Position numbers and translations under genes: made by a program
Shown: positions 35,001-48,700 of the stretch, one piece after another
Position numbering within the stretch: the stretch's first letter is position 1
Layout of the letters: every line of letters starts with the position of its first letter
Notes under the pieces: generated by a model
Seen by the model: the letters and a program-made list of their open reading frames with translations, nothing else
What the model was told of the DNA's origin: nothing
Database searches by the model: none
Source of the DNA: Membranipora membranacea
Lineage: Eukaryota; Bryozoa; Gymnolaemata; Cheilostomatida; Membraniporidae
Assembly: GCA_914767715.1 (NCBI GenBank)
Contig: OU612069.1
Coordinates: forward strand, 18,721,387 to 18,785,386
DNA: 64,000 bases
Direction of reading: 5' to 3'

Positions 35001-38000
35001 TGTGTCAGTAAGCTGTGTATTATTTTAGATCCTAAGCTGACCACCACACCAACGACCACCACATCAACATCTACCACAACAGAAACTACCACACCAACAT
35101 CTACCACAACAGAAACTACCACACCAACAACTACAACCAGCTTGACATGTCAAAATAAAAACATAACATTATATGTCACATCAGATATGGAGAGAGCTTT
35201 AGTGCAGATAGCTCCTAATGTACAAACTGAACTCTCTGTCTGTAGTCATGTGATCCATAGAGATATATGTACAATAAATGTCAAAGTTATAAATAATGGT
35301 GAGTAGAATTCTGACTTTTTACAGCCAAATTTCTTGAAGTTCTATAAGCTTAACTATCACAATGAGGCCGGCTAAACCTTTTATAAAAAATAAGCTCTAA
35401 ATTTGATTTACGATAAACAAAATGGCTAATCATCACTAGTGTGGCTCTAACACCGAGTTCATACAATGCTGCACTGTAAAAATAGATTTGATCACGGCAT
35501 TTCATTTTCATTTTTACATATTTTGGATGACATCATATATTTTTATTGATCCCTTCAGCACCATCAACGAGCACACCAACCATGGGAGTGGATGAGAGCA
35601 CAACAAGAACCACCACCCCAAGACCACCTTGTCAGAACAGAAATATGACATACTATGTGTCATCTGAGGAGGAGAGAGCGTTGGTGGAGATAAGTCCTGT
35701 TATAAAATCTGGTTATGCAGTCGGTAATCACGTGATTTACAAAGATGGATGTAAAGTTTTCGTGGACGTTATCAATAAGGGTATGCATTGTCAAACAACT
35801 TCTGTTTGAGCATTATGATTGGAAATTTGTTTAAATAATCAAGACAGAGCACCACTGTCAATACTGCTTGATACACTCATAAACCTCTATCAACAAAACA
35901 TGTTTGTCATAGAGTTGATCATTTGATTTCAAATTTAAGTTATCATTTTTTGACAGGTACCAGCTCTGAGAAAAGTGACTGCCCAGAAGAGATAAGAAGG
36001 GTTGTCTCCCCTACTACCAGACTATCGTCACTTGATCTCACATTAGATGGTGCGATACACAGACTAGAATTACCTGTGGGAGACTATAATTATCAAATAT
36101 ATGGAGAGAATAAAAACTGCTCACTCAAAGTGAAGATCAAAGGTAATACTTCAACAGTCCCCATTTGTGAATTCGCACATCTTGGTTCTCATAAACTCAT
36201 TTGTATATACGCTTTGCCATCCCAGATGAAATGGATATTCAAACAGAAATGAAAAATGGTTCAGGCCTATTGGCTAAGATCGAAATGTCACTGCCAGTGG
36301 CTGATTAGTGCCTGTTTCAGTTTCTGGCAGCTTGCTGCACACTCACGATTAGGATGTCCACCATGGCCTCACCTCTAAGATACATTCTAGTTTACTAGGA
36401 TGTATCACACTCTCAGTACGAGGACTCCGGGCAACTTGCGTCCCTCTTTAGGGGCAGCCCACCCTCTGTTTTGTCATAAACAGGAGGTTCATGATGTGCC
36501 TGCAGATGTCCTCAGGAAATAGTCACGAAACAATTATTATCATCGACCTCTTTTCTTTTCGATTAAGAAGAGCAATTTCCAATCAGTTTAAAAACTTATT
36601 TTGTATTCGACCCGGTTAACATAGCTCCGCCCACCTGATCTTGCAATATCAGCAAATTATGTATGAAGTCCTAATACGAATAATGCCATGCTCATTGTAA
36701 GTCCCAGTCCATTAACATTTCAGACTATTTGTTGGTGAGATACATCGAGATAGTTGCTAGATATGATATAAAGTGTTCATTGCTTTCGGGTAATATTGCC
36801 TTATCCACTCTAACAAGTGTCGCTAACGGAAACATCAACCAGATAAGAGAAATATGTCAACAAGGTAAGTGATTTCGGTAGGGTATTCTATTGTGAGGAT
36901 GTTTGTAGTTGGAGTTGGTTCTATCTTTCATAAAAGCTTCCCAGTGGGATTAATCTGGCAGTAAATTAGCATGCATGCTAACTGATTAGTCAATCTCACT
37001 GTAGTAAGAGTAAGTGAGGATTAATGGCTTTAATAAGGAAGAATCCTATATTCACTACACAATTGTGTGGGTTTATCACACATTCTGTTTCATCATTGGA
37101 ACTCTTTGACTCATCATGGGGACCCCTGGTACTTTAAACTTGTCTTTACCAGCTTGTCAGGGTGCTTTTCCATGCTGCCAAATGCCTTTCCATGAGTCAG
37201 TCAGCGTAGTAGTACAGCAGACATGCATATATCCATGAGTGTTGGGTTTCCGAACATTATCTCAGGATAGCTCCTCAAGTTTAACTGGACCCACTGCCTC
37301 CTGTGGCACTAATACCAAGCTTTTTAACCGCCATTTTGCTATCACCAAAATAATGATGGCCTGATGGGGCCAATTGACGAGCCTCTTGTCATCTTGTCTC
37401 AAATGAGGCCATGCAATTACTGTTTTCTTAAGGGAAAATATGCTCATTTAGACTCAATTTCCAGGCACCAAACAAAAGGGCCAAGAGATCATTCTTGAGA
37501 AAAAAAAGGCTTTTTGCAATTATGAGCCTGACGTTAGCCCTTTGTCCTAACCCAATTTTAAAAGAATGCAATTTATTTTTATTTATAGACTGCAACCCAC
37601 AGGATGGTTCTCAGGCTAGGCTGAGTTGTGAGAATGATATACTGATGGTAACCTGGTCTACTGACGTCACATTTAATGGTACAGTTATAGAAATACCTCA
37701 TGATCTAAATCAGAGACTAACAGATAGAATCATAGAGAAGAGTAGATACCCAGCTCTGAGTCTTGTAGTCATCACTAAGATTCCTCCGTGAGTGATCGAC
37801 TTTTCATCTGTTCGTTAATGATTCACTGGGATGTATCAACTATTGCATGTATATCTCTGATTGATAAAGTTGAAATTTAATTCATGTAGCAAAAGCTTCT
37901 TTGGAGCAAATTCAGTGTGACAACTTGAGATCAAATATATACCTTAGGGTTTGTCATTGGAACAGGTTAGGTACTTCGGCTAAATTGACTCTTACGAGTT

Positions 38001-38386
38001 ACGTGTGGTTATGGTGCAGTATTGATGCGAGTGTGGTTGTGTATCGGACATTTTGATACATACCATGTATGATGAAGAATCATAAACAGGCAAAAATAAT
38101 TACAGAATCATGTTGCTCCTGTCAGCATCTCTGCCTTGACTAACTGTTTTTTAGTCATCAGTGGCAAATCCATATATCATTTCACTATATTATGTATGTA
38201 CATGCATATATGTGACAACGAATTAAACCAAACCGAACCAACAGATTGAGTATTATTTATTTCTTCTCATTCCCCAGGTTGGTTTATCCTATGAAGACAA
38301 AGATCGGAGCTTATGCAGAGCTGGTGTTGACTTCTTCATGCCTACTCGATGAGTCATACGATGAAAAAACAGATTCCTGTGTATAA
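32040..38386 (+). CDS. Secreted NHL-repeat beta-propeller protein with Thr-rich linkers and Cys modules
   Basis: Nine exons: 32040-32066, 32582-32652, 33276-34153, 35029-35298, 35559-35780, 35957-36142, 36724-36864, 37589-37787 and 38278-38386. All are GT-AG and phase-consistent, giving 2103 nt or 700 residues. The start MLLKLVSAVMMFCGVTL looks like a signal peptide. Residues about 53-325 form NHL-type propeller blades: repeated GxxG.ADG, N/DSQFxxPxDL, LLVADSNNNKIRLIDINT and VTTL. Then come a Thr/Pro mucin-like linker and two homologous modules starting CQN(K/R)N(I/M)T. Three further exons carry paired Cys and N-glycan sites (NCS, NGT). The modules sit on exons with phase 1 at both ends, the classic arrangement for exon shuffling. 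No membrane segment follows, so the protein is probably extracellular, with a ligand-binding or innate-recognition role as a guess. The start exon is only 9 codons and is the weakest call. Confidence 0.8.
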
Positions 38387-38580
38387 ATAACTAGAATGCG
38401 ACATTACTGTGATTGGCTATAAATATATTTTGGGGAATGAAAATTTATAGTATGGTTCGGTGTTGTCTGTATTTTGACTTGCTCTGGTTCCTATGATAAT
38501 TTGCAGGCCTAAGGCGGCTTTAAATTGGGCAAATTTTAATTCCTAGAAAGTAAATGATTGTTTGTATGTAACAGACGTTA

Positions 38581-39266
38581 AGCTGTAGCTCCACGTAACG
38601 ATGTAATCACAGGCCGATGGCATGTCTAGACATGCTAGGCCGATCTCACACTGCTACACAGGCCTATGAGTTAGTAATCGATGGTTTAGTGAGTCATAGT
38701 GGGGTAATAAATCAGGTGCCTAGATTGACCAATTAACTCCCTCAGTTCAATCGATTGACCAATGATATTTAATGGGCGTGTTAACAAATGACCGGATTTG
38801 ATGTCATATTAAATCCGGGTCTTTGTCACTTAGAGTCTTCACCAAATAACATTTCATTCTTCTGTAAAATTGATTTTCCTATGCTATACTATGGATGTCA
38901 TTTCAGGACAGCTTCCATTTCCAAGTGATACAGCTATTACCTTCCATATTTTCACTACAGCACCACTCCTATCTTTGTAGTTATGGTCTTTTTTATCATA
39001 AATAGGAGGATGTGATTTAACTACAGATATTATCAACTCCTCCATTTTTGATAGCCTGTCACGATTTGATAGATGACGTGTTTAACCGCGTAATTATTTA
39101 AGCAAGCAATCAACAACCAATCAGCATAGAGGATCGTCTAGATCACTCGGGCAAAAGACCAACAGGTTCGATGTCCACTTAACACGAGTAATCACTCGTG
39201 CAGATCCACCGATTAACCACTCGTGACCCCAAATCGATGTAAAAATCGTTACGTGGAGCTACAGCT
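38581..39266. mobile_element. Non-autonomous PIF/Harbinger-type MITE, 686 bp
   Basis: The ends are perfect 22-bp inverted repeats beginning AGCTGTAGCTCCACGTAACG. They are flanked by TTA at 38578-38580 and TTA at 39267-39269. A 3-bp TWA duplication is the signature of PIF/Harbinger. The interior has no open frame of note but contains internal repeats (ATCGATTGACCAAT-like and CACTCG words). It lies just downstream of the NHL gene stop. Confidence 0.8.
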
Positions 39267-39299
39267 TTATGTTGATAACCTGACACTAATTTTCAAGAA

Positions 39300-42100
39300 T
39301 TTTGTTTCTCTTTTTTCTTGAATTATGCTCTGATTTCAATATGTAGGAGTTCTCAGAACGAAGTTATGAAGGAGAACTCACTGACGTCAAAATTGATTAT
39401 AAGCAGTGAAAAGTGATAGGAAGTTCAATGAATAATCAAAATAAATAAATCTGAAAAAAAACATGCTGCAGATACATCTTTACAATATATCTACGCTTAC
39501 AATTGTGTAGAATACAATAGAATCGATAATTTTGCTTGTCGTGAACATAGGTCTATTCGAAAAAAAGGCATGCAAACTGCTTTCTACAATAAGCAAATGA
39601 TAAAACCTTTTTGACAATATGTTGGTACCATTGTACCATGTACCAATGTTTTCTCTTAATCACCGAATATTTTGGTTCTTCAATGGTTTCTATAGAGATC
39701 AAGTAGATAGAGAGAGTCGGTAGTTTACACTACTTATTATCAATTGTTAGATAGCATGAATGCAGGCTTTACCGAGGACAAACCAACGCTAGTAGTAACA
39801 CTGATACTTGATATTGTCTAGGAAAACTATGCTGTTATAGGCATACATGTTACTTTTGTGTTATGTTGTGTGAAGGATAGAGCTGCCATGTAGAGTCATG
39901 CTGTAATTAGAATTATTGGTATCAACGAAATTGTCTCAAATTTGATGCGAAAAGTGAGTCAGTATTGCATGTTTCTTGGAATTGTCTTCCCCTTTCCCTG
40001 TTATGACTCGCATCAAATTAATCATGCAAAGTGAATTATTGTCTGATTGTCTTCGGTTGGTTTGTGATCACAATATGTTGTGTCATGCTTGGCTGCTTTG
40101 AGAGGTCACACCTCACTCCTGCATTCCATTGTGTTCATAGACCCGTTTTCACCACCAGCAATAACATTCTCACTTTTCAATGACATTATTTGCAAAACAT
40201 TTTCAGGACTTCATTATGCCTATTAGTAAGATTACCCAGGCTCATAGGATAGTTGGACAATGTATGTCGAAGTTTGCCCTCGGCAGAGCACTGGGCTTGT
40301 TAGTTGAAATCAATACCTGGTACAACTAAAATTTTTATTTCCAAGTGATCCTCTCTTTTTAATTACGGAGACAACACAGAAACCTTCAGACCCGGAGAAA
40401 ATCTTTACCCCCCCCCCCCTTCTACCTTCTATCATTCCTTGGCCTAACCCGAAGATAAGTGTACAAACTTATTGAGGAAACTACTAATCTACTGAAAGAC
40501 CAACTAAGGATTATTCAAAGGACAATGAAGTATGCTTAAAAGAGGGACAATCCACAAGCACAATGAGGCAGCATTTGACCTGAGATGTTTCTATATCGCA
40601 GAGAAGTGATTATTGTGATCTAAAAAAAAAACTCTGGCTTATATTTATCCCAATTGATTATCAACAACAATGAAACAATTGTACTGGGTAATTGAGCATT
40701 GACAGGAGAAGTTTTTTTAAACTCAAGCTTCATATTGTTTGTGTAAGAGTGCAAGATAATGAATAACTAGTTTGTATATGATAATGGAAAAGGTAGGAAA
40801 TACCATTAAGGGCTTCCTATTCTTGCGTAGCATCATGATATTGCAACGCAACTGTCTGATATTATGCATGAATCAATACTGTTATCGCATCCTTATCAAA
40901 AATAACTGGTGAACACAAGACAAAAGGGCCACGATGAATCAGCAACAAATATATTTAAAAAAATTATCTCCTCATTATGACACAGAATGCTGCAACTTAT
41001 GATTCGTGGAGTTTCTATCTGATTTTGAGCTCAAACTGTGTTGTCATCTCCTCGCTCACCCTAGAAAACTGCATATGTTGCGTGGTCTGAGATTGCATTG
41101 AAGCTTCAAAAACATCTGCCGCTGTCAGGTAACAAACTCGGACCTCCCAAACTACAGACGCTCACCACTCTGCTGGGATTTATATCCATGGTTTTCATAA
41201 CCTTGAAATCGGCTCAGGTTGATCCATGGAAACACAGAGATAGAGCAGAGTATCTTGCTTATAATTAGAATGCGCTTTTTTTCTAGCCTACACTTGCCAT
41301 TGGCCATCAGTCCTAAGGAGATATTGATTCTTGCCTGAACTAAGGCTATTACAAATCACGCCGTTGACAGTTTATGACTGTTTATACTTTGTGTGTAGTT
41401 GAAACTAAATCGAGAATCACATGATGTCTCTTATAAATATTCAATGCAGTCCTTATATCCAAAAAACATTGGGAGGCATAATTGGTTTTCAAGACATGGT
41501 TTTATGAAACTAGGTCATTGACACACTATTTGTTGCTCTGTTTTTAATTCTTAAAGGTATGCCATAATCTTTTGCAACATTTTACATGTTAGTGGTAGTC
41601 AAAATATCAATAGATATTTGTGTCATACTCATTTTATTAGTTCAGTTGCATTCTCGCAAGGGACATCATAACATTGATGAACAAAATTTACAGTGATGGA
41701 TAAGAGGATGACAGAGTGGTAATTACTAAAGAAGGATTAGGCTCAATTTTAGGATTAACATAGTTTAGTTTTAGAAAATAATAATGTTGAAGCACAAAGT
41801 TGTTCTGCTGTGACTTTTCATCTGCTTTTCTCATAAATTATGTCAAAACTAGGAACTAAAATCACATTATGGCGATCGACACAAAAATGGTAAATTTGTC
41901 CATGCAAGATGTATAAATTTGAAGCTAGATGGTGCATTGAATATCTTTACGAACTCTCTGAGATCACATATTCCTTGTTGGCATAAAAACAGTTTTAGTC
42001 TATTTAGGTTCTGGTAGAAGTATTCACAATCATAGATATGTATTATAATGCATATTGTAGTGATCAGCATAGTATGCACAAATGGGTGGACAAAGTTGTC
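39300..42100. other. Gene-free stretch
   Basis: I found no supported exon. It contains a run of C at about 40411-40420 and AT-rich sequence. Open frames are short and without recognisable protein. Confidence 0.4.
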
Positions 42101-42133
42101 TCAAACTGTAAATAGTTTTTTTGCAGATTTGGT

Positions 42134-42784
42134 TCATGCACAGTTGTGATAGCTCTCGCAGCAGCACACCCTCATGAAAGCCATTTTCCCTGTATGAGGG
42201 TTGTATTTTCTCTGATATATTGGTTCCTGTTTCTCATATCGTTCGATTCCACGACAATCACCACATCTGTAAATATTTATTAAATAATAATAGTGAGCAT
42301 AAAATAATTTCATATCTTACATATTATTATTTCACGGTAAACATTAGTTTTTATGATTTTAAGCACAATAAGTGAGCCCAATTGATTGAGTGAATACGAA
42401 ATTTATTATCAAAAGATGTGATATGACAGAATTAAATTTATGCATACAAACACAACAACTTCTGATGCTTGGTGTCCTATGTTTATTCAAAAATCAGAAG
42501 GATTCTCACCTTTTCGAATTGAAATTGTCAGATATCAAACTAACCATACAAATCCTCAACAATTTCTGCTTCCGGTCAATTATAAATATAATTCTGAAAT
42601 TTCAAGGCATCACAGACTTAAAGAAAGCTGATAAAGTTAAACTCTGGGGACTGTTGCTTGTAGCAAAAACTACTATTAGAGTCAAATGAAATACTTACAC
42701 TAATTCCCTGTAATTAGGAACATAATCTGGATACTGGCTATATGTACCGCCACCGTAACTTGTTGTTTGCTGGTCTTGTGGCAT
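42134..42784 (-). CDS. Small CxxC protein, paralogue 1 (72 residues)
   Basis: Two exons: 42699-42784 (ATG at 42782-42784) and 42134-42266. The donor TTAGT/GTAAGT and acceptor TTTACAG/A join in phase 2. The product starts MPQDQQTTSYGGG, then YSQYPDYVPNY, then CGDCRG, YQRKYNPHTGKMAFMRVCCC and ends NCA. A CxxC pair and a later CCC...C could bind zinc or form disulphides. There is no signal peptide or membrane helix, so it is probably intracellular. The Tyr/Gln/Gly-rich N-terminus looks disordered. It is not a family I recognise. A paralogue with the same exon structure lies 9 kb away at 51184-51922, and both have a TATA box. Conservation of the Cys block and of YNPHTGKMAFMRV between the paralogues argues that it is real. 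Confidence 0.75.
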
Positions 42785-42837
42785 GACAATTGTGATTTGA
42801 ACTCTTACTCAATGCTCTTGATATCATTGTTCGCTCC

Positions 42838-42844
42838 TTTTATA
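42838..42844 (-). promoter_or_regulatory. TATA box of CxxC paralogue 1
   Basis: TATAAAA reads on the minus strand in CTATAAAAGG, 54 bp before the ATG, a close match to the consensus at a normal distance. Confidence 0.6.
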
Positions 42845-42849
42845 GTCAG

Positions 42850-45600
42850 GTGATTGGATGTTATTATAAACTAGTCATAGGTTGGCTGTTGGATGTGGAA
42901 TGGGAATTAAGTACCATTATATTAGCAGAGTTTAATGTAGCCTTATCAAAAGGGGAGGTACTAAGGGTCAGGTGATGTAATTGCGCAACCAAAACGCAAT
43001 CGCAACAAGAGCAGACTACAAAATAGTGGAGTACATTAAATAGTACACATCAGCAAATTGCAAGGAGAAGTTCATTCCATCTGCGGCACATTGCATGACA
43101 TCATATTTTTACCCTTTCTCAAGGATGTTTCTGCCTTACACGGTCTCTATTAATCTGAGGGTAGCTGATCTCTTGGTAAACCAGACATAAATCAGTAAGT
43201 TATCAATCAGCTAGTGCAAGTATTTATATACAAGATTTCCAACCAAAAAAATGATTCCTAATTCTTTGGTTGCATAATTTTTTGCAAACAAGAACAGCTG
43301 TTCACTTCAACTTGGGTCAAGATCTTATTGTTACATAGAACACTTATAGCCAAAAAAATCCGATGAAAACAGCAACAGCTATTCATTAAAGATAAAACAA
43401 GCAAAACAGACCACTTTGGGGCCCAGCAGTCTCCAAACAAAATCGATGTACGATGTAGGGTTGAATAAATTACAATCAGGGGCTAAGCAGTGAAAAAAAA
43501 GCATCGGATATGTAATCACTGTTGAGATGGCAAAGATTTTTAAGTAATGAAATTCGCTTGCGCATCAATCCAATTAACATTGAAAATACATAACAAGTAT
43601 TAAACTAAACTTTTATTTTGCAAGCAAGGTTGAGAAAATACCAGTGCAAGCTACTTTTCATTGAGTTCAAACCCATAAACAAAGTCATGGAGCACCTAGT
43701 ATCAATAAATTGTGTGAAATGAAATGACAAAATTGAATAAATAGGCGGATAATTTTGGCAGAAATATAAAAAAAACATCAAGAAAAAACTGTTAAAGATC
43801 TCCTAGCAGGGTTCCGTACAAGACAAATCAGCAACACCATGTTGTGCGCGAGAGTCTTTTACATATGTGGTCAAGCTTTCATTGCATTTGAACAAATAGG
43901 GGTCCCTTGGCAGCTTCAAAAATACACCCATGTCTATCAGCCGCCTCAAAAACATGCCTCAGTTGATGAAGGCTTTTGATGATGCGTGTTGTTTCCTCAT
44001 AATTATATATACCATTCATACTGTGTTCCTATTGGCTAATAACTAAGCATAAGTCATGTGACCTTTGGGGTATAATGCCTGGTTAAAATCAGATATAATT
44101 TGATTATTTCATCATCCAGAATGTGTTGGTGACTTTGAAATGAGAATACAGACATAAATGTTGAGGATTAAATCCACTGATACATTAAAAGTACCATAGT
44201 TTAGTGCAAAATTCAGAATTCAAAGAATTTGGGGTAGTTTTACATTCTTCATGAGAAGTGTGGATATGTACGATTATTTATTACCACTACATGATAAGTG
44301 AATAAGATCCCTTCAATCGCAAGTTACAAAATTTATAATGATGTTGATGTCAAAACATACAGATTTAAACCAATACTGAATAATGGGCTTTTGCCAAATT
44401 CTAGCACGACTTTCCAAAGTTATAGGGTTTCCAGCTGCGGTGTGATCAATCAGTGGAATGCTTTGTTATTGAATTTCATATCAACATCCTGAATAAAATT
44501 AGTCATCAATTATTTCCAAAACATACCAGCTGTCAAATGTGGCACCACTTCTGATGTTATTGGACAACTGACATGTTATCTAAACAATCAAATTGACAAA
44601 GAGAACAAAGTACACACTACATATTTCATTTGCCATATAAATTAAGTGTTATTAGAGATTATGAGTCAGCAAAACCCTTGGTATTTCCATAAGACTCAGA
44701 TTATGATAGCAAAAAACGTGCCTCATGACACAGTTAATGCAAATCTTTAAGCCTCATTTCAATCTTATCTTCCCTATTTTCGTCATTAGAGGTAGAAACA
44801 AGGTCCTGGTAGGTTTTGTTTGCCAAAAATTAAGTACTTAATATGAAGTGCTAGACTTTGTGAACAGGGTTAAGCGCTTTGTTGGCTTTCTGCCAGACCC
44901 AGTCAAGTGAAACTTACAGTCATGTCCCAACAAGGACCTCACAAGAAACATCGAACAGGGAGTCACTGCCTTCTTTCAGGAGTCAGCCTTTTATTATCGT
45001 ATTCTAGATGGTTTTTTTTTCCGGAATTTACATTGTGTATATACTCACAATAATCTGTAAAGTATATACGGTAATCACCTGACCCCCCAACAACCGATGC
45101 CAGGACTTGGGTGGTCTCAAGACTTGATAACAATTGGTGCGTCAAGCTCAAGTAAGCCTTATCAAATTTCATATAATTTTGAAGTTAAGGGTGTGGGGTT
45201 TGCATAGCCTTGTATGGTAAATTAAATAGAGAAACTGCCATTGTCATGCATTTTTCTCAAACAATCTGACCTAATTTGCACTCTGTGACTACCCCTGAGG
45301 TTAAACGGTTGCTGAGTGCAAACAAGGCACTGCTTGCTCTTATACATTGGGCATTGTAGTCTGTCAGATGTCAAATTAGTAATACCTGTGATCAGATGAT
45401 GGGCCACATTGCTGAGTCACTCAGCCATTACTATGCTGTCTCTAGTAATTATGTAATGCAGCTTTTAAATGATGCAATACCGCTATACAGAGTTCCACAT
45501 GTGTCATACAAATCGAACATTGAGCAATCTCCTTACACACATGGGCCTGTTACAAAAAGAAGCCTTGATTTGGTCGTCTGCTCAACTGACATTACATCAT
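42850..45600. other. Gene-free stretch
   Basis: No exon chain is visible. The short open frames have biased AT-rich composition and no homologues among the other genes of the window. Confidence 0.4.
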
Positions 45601-45639
45601 GTTTATTTTGTCATAAGAGAGAAGCAGGAAATATTGCGA

Positions 45640-45790
45640 TATTTGCAGTTTTAGCCTCCTTGACCCTTGACCTCCTGAGTTCTGATGCCATCTATAAGGC
45701 CGGCTATAAGACGCTCAAACACTTGTTCTTGCTTATTGGCTTGCTGTCTTTTGACTCTCTGACGCTATCACAAATTTTATTTAAGTAGCA
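45640..45790 (-). pseudogene. Decayed copy of an STXBP4 coiled-coil exon
   Basis: This stretch aligns with the STXBP4 exon at 56967-57131. Shared words include GCCGGCTAT.AGACGCTCAAAC, TTGGCTTGC, TTTTGACTCTCTGA and CACAA.TTTT. On the minus strand the frame that would read ASESQKMAS...EFERLIAGL is disrupted by indels and lacks the splice sites. No neighbouring STXBP4 exons are evident, so it is an isolated duplicated exon fragment about 11 kb downstream of the parent. Confidence 0.65.
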
Positions 45791-45799
45791 TTGTTTCTT

Positions 45800-48700
45800 C
45801 CAAAGTTTGGATTCATCGAAAAAGTTAGCAATGGAATACTAGGTCATATCATAACAAATTGAAAGACGCTCTCGATATGATAAGATTTAAAACAAGTGGA
45901 CAGATTTGCAAGAATCTTAGAGTCTGAATAGTTATTCTGATCTTAAAATGAGTGATTGGAACCAAAATTTGAGATATTCATCATAATGTATTGTATAATG
46001 TTTCATGTATAATCAAGATTTTCTCCATCAGTTTAGGTTTTATCTCGACATTTAGAATCAACATCTGCATACATTATTGCGTTGCCATATAGCACACAGC
46101 AAACAAAGACAGTCAAAATAAGTGTGCTTAAAATGCAAACATAGGGTTATGCAGCTAGGCTATAGTGTGACTGTGCTGATGATGATTTTGGCAGTCTTTT
46201 GTCTCTTCTCTATGAGTATTTGCCAGGTTGTCTATTCAACTCTGAATCCTGCTGTATGAAATCTCTCCATTGCAAACTCCTTTACAAAGTTCTACGCTGC
46301 AGATTGTAATGATGCTGATGTAAGGACAAAATTGGGGGAACAAGTTTTGATACTGATCAGCATTGGCAAACTACCAAGGGCTTTATAGGGGTAGATAACG
46401 ACTTCCGCTTCAATATAAACATGTATGGAAATTTTTTTGTGTCATTTACATTAATCATTGGCCCCTATCCTGTGGGATGAATATAGCTTGAATATCAACA
46501 AAAAAGATCACATATTGGAGCTAAGAGACTGGTGTACGCACAGATACTATTATTTACCACACATAGGTTAACAGGTGAGTGTTACTGGGAGGAGAGAACC
46601 ATAGCCCATATTTGCCAACCTGTACGCATAAAGCGTTTATGAATGCTTATTTGACACTAATTGAGTTTTAAACGGAAAACGCTAGCTGTACGCATTTATG
46701 GTTTTTCAAACACCTGTTCATCTAATTAGGTAATCAAAAACGCATCTTTAGTGTTTGCTTCAGTTTGCTTCCATAATCTTGTCATTGTTGATTGATAGTC
46801 TAAACAATGAGTAACTCCTTGGTCTAAAACTCTGGTCTTGCCTTCAGAAAACCATTGTGTTTATTATATATGGACTTTTTAGTTTTACCTGTTCCAGTCG
46901 TAAATGAGTCAACTTACAACTTTTATTTAATGAGAGTAACAAAGTTGCCCACCTCCTTGTTGGGGTGAGATAACTCAGATCTCCTGCCCCAGTGTTTCAA
47001 GGGCAACCATGGATTCAAATAGCCTGTCTTGGCAAGACAGGCTAGGTTTCAAACAACTTCTGATTGATTATCAGCAGATTGCACCTTACACATAGGGAAA
47101 AGGACAAGTGTTGAGCGATCTGCATTCCTATCCTACCAAGGACTACGTTCTGTGATAAAAGCACTATTCGCGCGTAGCGCGAAAAATTCTTTGGGACAAT
47201 TTCTGGTCATTTAAGGCACCCTGGAGTTTTGTAAGCATGTTCAAGCATTTTGCAAATTTTTTTAAGCATTTTGGAAAAATTAGGTTGGCAAGTCTGATAG
47301 CCTCCCAACTTCAATATTTTAAAAATTATGAAAAGAAGTTGTAATTTGTTTGGACCCGTAAGGCGATGAACTCTGTTGTTTATAGTCTCAAATTTTTCTT
47401 TCATGCATTGGTGAGGGTTTGAAGTTATAGGTGGAAGTTGTTTGAATGTTCTTAGTGGTGTTGTTCTGTATATATAAGTAGATGGATAGTATGTTATTTC
47501 AATTGTGCAAAATTTTAAAACTAAACAAATTGAGTTCCTGGCCCGTCTCCTTAGCAGTGATTGATCCCTATATGATCAGAATCTTGCTGAATATGACTTC
47601 TCCACTGGGTTGTGCACACAACAAGCCCAGTTTTGCCTAGATTGGTCACTTTGAAGCGATATCTAGGTGCAATTTTGGTGAGTCCCTCCCTCCACTGTCA
47701 AACTGCATCAAATGACAGGTTCCTTAGTGCTTAAGTGTGGTAAAAAAAGTAATTTTGTGCTCTAATTGATCTCCTAGCTTGTTCAAACACACATATACCA
47801 TTTGGAGGATAATTTTGTTGCATGCACCATGCAGCCCTGTACCATCTACTGTTTCTTTTAGATGCATTTGAGCTAAGATTTAACTACTGAGGACTAATTG
47901 GGTAATTTCAAGGCATCAAAGGACCTTCAATCCAAAAAAAAAAACAAGTATCTCATAAACAAGGACATACAACTAGTCAGGGTCAACTGTTGTTGAGTGT
48001 TGATCAGTTTCATCGAATTGCACTGGCAAAAATTGATCATGATGAAATGGAAAGAGAAGTCCCAATGGAATTAGAGTACCACAGAGGGCGGTACGTAAAG
48101 CCTGATACTGGTGCCCGGCCTTCCAAGTTCCCCTACTGCCGGCGGGCTACCCACCCTAGTACAATCGGGTGAGTCTCACCACTATGTACCCATTGTTGCC
48201 ACTCAGGGTCGCCCCTTTCAATCACCCAAGAACTATGACCAACCAGTCTTAGACCAAGTCTTTCTCTAGAGGTATACATGGTATCCTCTTCTGCCTTACT
48301 CCTGGTGATCACAGACAGAGCTGAGTCAGAGTGCAAATGTCTGAATGCGAAGTCTTAACTGATGCTACTGTCATTTGTGCTTGTATACAGCATTGGTTTA
48401 CTGCACTGTACACTATTATTAGTCTCACATTATTCCATTCAGTTATGCTGTACTTACAAAGTAGTAGGAATGGGAGAAATACGGACATATAGTCAGAAAA
48501 TACAAACAAATTCTACAAATGACAATAAGAAAATGTGAGTATACCAAATAAAAACGTAATGTTGTCTCCGAAAACAATTCATAAGTCTCAGACATAATCA
48601 TAGATTGTCTCTGTAATTCCAGGTGTGGGCATATGTGACAGTTTCTTTATTGATTGAGCCTCGTTCTGTAAGGCAATCAGTAATATTCTCAATTTTTTCA

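Noticed and set aside
45396-45788. 130-residue plus-strand frame
   Set aside because: Its 3' part overlaps the decayed STXBP4 exon on the other strand; no coding signature.
47990-48172. Frame ELEYHRGRYVKPDTG in a GC-richer patch
   Set aside because: No paired splice sites, no neighbouring exons and no recognised family; kept only as a remark.
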